Below are positions 6,711-7,158 of a stretch of 7,158 bases of DNA, piece after piece (the first letter of the stretch is position 1; every line of letters starts with the position of its first letter). The notes below the pieces were generated by a model that saw nothing but the letters and a program-made list of their open reading frames with translations, did not search any database and had not been told where the DNA came from. The DNA is from Candidatus Woesearchaeota archaeon. GTDB lineage: Archaea; Nanoarchaeota; Nanoarchaeia; Woesearchaeales; GW2011-AR4. Where the stretch lies: positions 1-7,158 of the forward strand of contig JAHFQL010000065.1 of the NCBI GenBank assembly GCA_023259315.1, in the 5' to 3' direction. The translations under genes and the position numbers were made by a program.

Positions 6711-6739
6711 ATCAGATTTTTATAATTGAATTTAACTTA

Positions 6740-6875
6740 AGGAATTTTACGAAGTTGAATTTTCCTCGATTTCCTCGTGGAGTTAAATTTTGAGGCATCC
6801 TACAAAATTTAACGGAACAGAGATGAAAATTCAATTTGGGAGAACGAGCGCAGCGAAGTGAACCGTAAAATTCCT
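6740..6875. repeat. 136-base imperfect palindrome, possible RNA stem or palindromic element
   Basis: Nested pairings stack in order. The outer arm 6740-6751 (AGGAATTTTACG) pairs with 6864-6875. The next arm, 6752-6764, pairs with 6825-6837 with one G-U. CTC 6765-6767 pairs with GAG 6820-6822, and TTCC 6771-6774 with GGAA 6814-6817. The innermost GTTAAATTTTG (6782-6792) pairs perfectly with 6803-6813 around a short loop. A 26-base GC-richer piece (6838-6863) is looped out on the right side only. It could be a 3' RNA structure of the dehydrogenase mRNA, a non-coding RNA or a small palindromic repeat. Confidence 0.7.
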
Positions 6876-6969
6876 GTTATACGCCCTGAGCGAATGCGAA
6901 AAGTGCAACGTGGTTGCTGAAAGCAAAGTTTTTTCGGAGGCTCGTTTCTATCTGGCGAACAAAGTGAGC
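6846..6969 (+). repeat. Three degenerate copies of a GAGCG..GCGAA..GTG motif
   Basis: Copy 1 is GAGCG-CA-GCGAA-GTG-AAC (6846-6863). Copy 2 is GAGCG-AAT-GCGAA-AA-GTG-C-AAC (6888-6909). A shorter copy 3 is GCGAA-CAAA-GTG-AGC (6955-6969). Base composition is more GC-rich than the surroundings, suggesting related repeat units or pieces of a mobile element. Confidence 0.5.
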
Positions 6970-6990
6970 AATCAAGAACTACGTTCAGGG
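6884..6990. repeat. Inverted repeat CCCTGAGCG/CGTTCAGGG enclosing smaller hairpins
   Basis: CCCTGAGCG (6884-6892) pairs with CGTTCAGGG (6982-6990) over nine positions with one G-U. Enclosed are GCAAC-GTG-GTTGC (6905-6917) and GCTCGTTT (6940-6947), which pairs with GAAC (6957-6960) and GAGC (6966-6969). The outline is that of a folded RNA or of a short non-autonomous element of about 110 bases with imperfect terminal repeats. Confidence 0.45.
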
Positions 6991-7033
6991 GCACACTCTC
7001 AAAAATCGTAAAGAATCGGGGGCTTTATTTTAG

Positions 7034-7158
7034 TTAGTAGGCGTTATTGAAAAGTTCATCAATTAAAATTTTTAATCGTATCCAAAGATTGTGGCACAAT
7101 ACTTTTGTTGCTATCTCTGCCCTTCTCCCAACAACTGTATAAGCACTTAAAGCATCTC
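7034..7158 (-). CDS. C-terminal end of a DDE-type transposase (runs off right edge)
   Basis: The last 40 codons before a TAA stop (7034-7036) read DALSAYTVVGRRAEIATK followed by VLCHNLWIRLKILIDELF and NNAY. The pattern FGDALxx...RxxEIxxKVLCHNLxxL is typical of the final helix of IS4/IS5/IS1182-like transposases, where a conserved His-Asn pair follows the last catalytic Glu region. The catalytic residues lie beyond the window, so whether the gene is intact cannot be told. As the gene is on the minus strand, the 3' end of the insertion sequence must lie at lower coordinates, probably within 6980-7033. The call rests on a short fragment; the exact IS family is not assigned. Confidence 0.62.
   Translation of the reverse strand, partial: DALSAYTVVGRRAEIATKVLCHNLWIRLKILIDELFNNAY

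Larger units (their letters stand above)
6711..7033. other. Gene-less, structure-rich stretch between the dehydrogenase and the transposase
   Basis: About 320 bases hold no convincing gene. After the dehydrogenase stop, a short T run (6717-6721) may end transcription. The rest is dominated by inverted repeats and related motifs, given separately. The part next to the transposase stop, roughly 6980-7033, should include the end of the insertion sequence, but its exact terminus cannot be set without the other end. Confidence 0.6.

Noticed and set aside
6818..6920. Box C/D guide RNA (GATGA followed by CTGA)
   Set aside because: The C-like box is imperfect, no convincing C'/D' pair is present, and the spacing exceeds that of usual archaeal guide RNAs.
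6809..6994. 61-codon minus-strand open frame in the gene-less stretch
   Set aside because: It runs through two inverted repeats, its composition reflects those repeats, and no family pattern is visible.
6876..7047. Integron attC-like site (GTTATACGCC ... GGCGTTAT)
   Set aside because: The arms are not proper inverted repeats beyond about five bases, the expected core-site spacing is absent, and no integrase is in the window.

Overview
The window is AT-rich and looks archaeal. Three transcription units each start with a BRE-like purine-rich stretch plus a TATA box (TTTATAAA or TATATAAA). Each box is centred 26-28 bases before the start codon, which is the geometry of leaderless archaeal transcripts. 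Within operons the genes overlap or abut without clear Shine-Dalgarno sites. A small-genome lineage such as DPANN (Woesearchaeota/Pacearchaeota-like) would fit, but that placement is inference; no marker gene is present.

Minus-strand layout, read right to left. Unit 1 (5294 to 4254) encodes a 57-residue DUF5989/SxtK-like membrane peptide and a class I SAM-dependent methyltransferase. Unit 2 (4149 to 828) encodes two small membrane proteins of 71 and 82 residues, a NodU/CmcH-type O-carbamoyltransferase and a membrane-anchored SGNH/GDSL-type hydrolase. The genes overlap by 4 bases, lie 5 bases apart, or abut. After a 77-base gap with its own possible promoter, a second SGNH-type protein (750 to 1) runs off the left edge. 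Divergent from unit 1, on the plus strand, is a UDP-sugar 6-dehydrogenase of the UDP-GlcNAc/UDP-ManNAc type (5427-6710) with a GTG start.

Right of 6710 is about 320 bases without a convincing gene. It holds a 136-base imperfect palindrome (6740-6875), a second inverted repeat (6884-6990) and three degenerate copies of a GAGCG..GCGAA..GTG motif. The right edge (7034-7158) holds the C-terminal 40 codons of a DDE-type transposase on the minus strand, so an insertion sequence borders the locus.

Taken together, this looks like a surface-glycan or secreted-polymer island. The dehydrogenase would supply an acidic nucleotide sugar, and the methyltransferase, carbamoyltransferase and SGNH proteins would decorate or edit the product. 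The small membrane proteins may tether the carbamoyltransferase to the membrane. The set carbamoyltransferase + small membrane proteins + DUF5989/SxtK-like peptide + SGNH protein recalls the bacterial gene cassette that includes sxtI/J/K. Its substrate here is unknown. This split, archaeal form is the most interesting part of the window.
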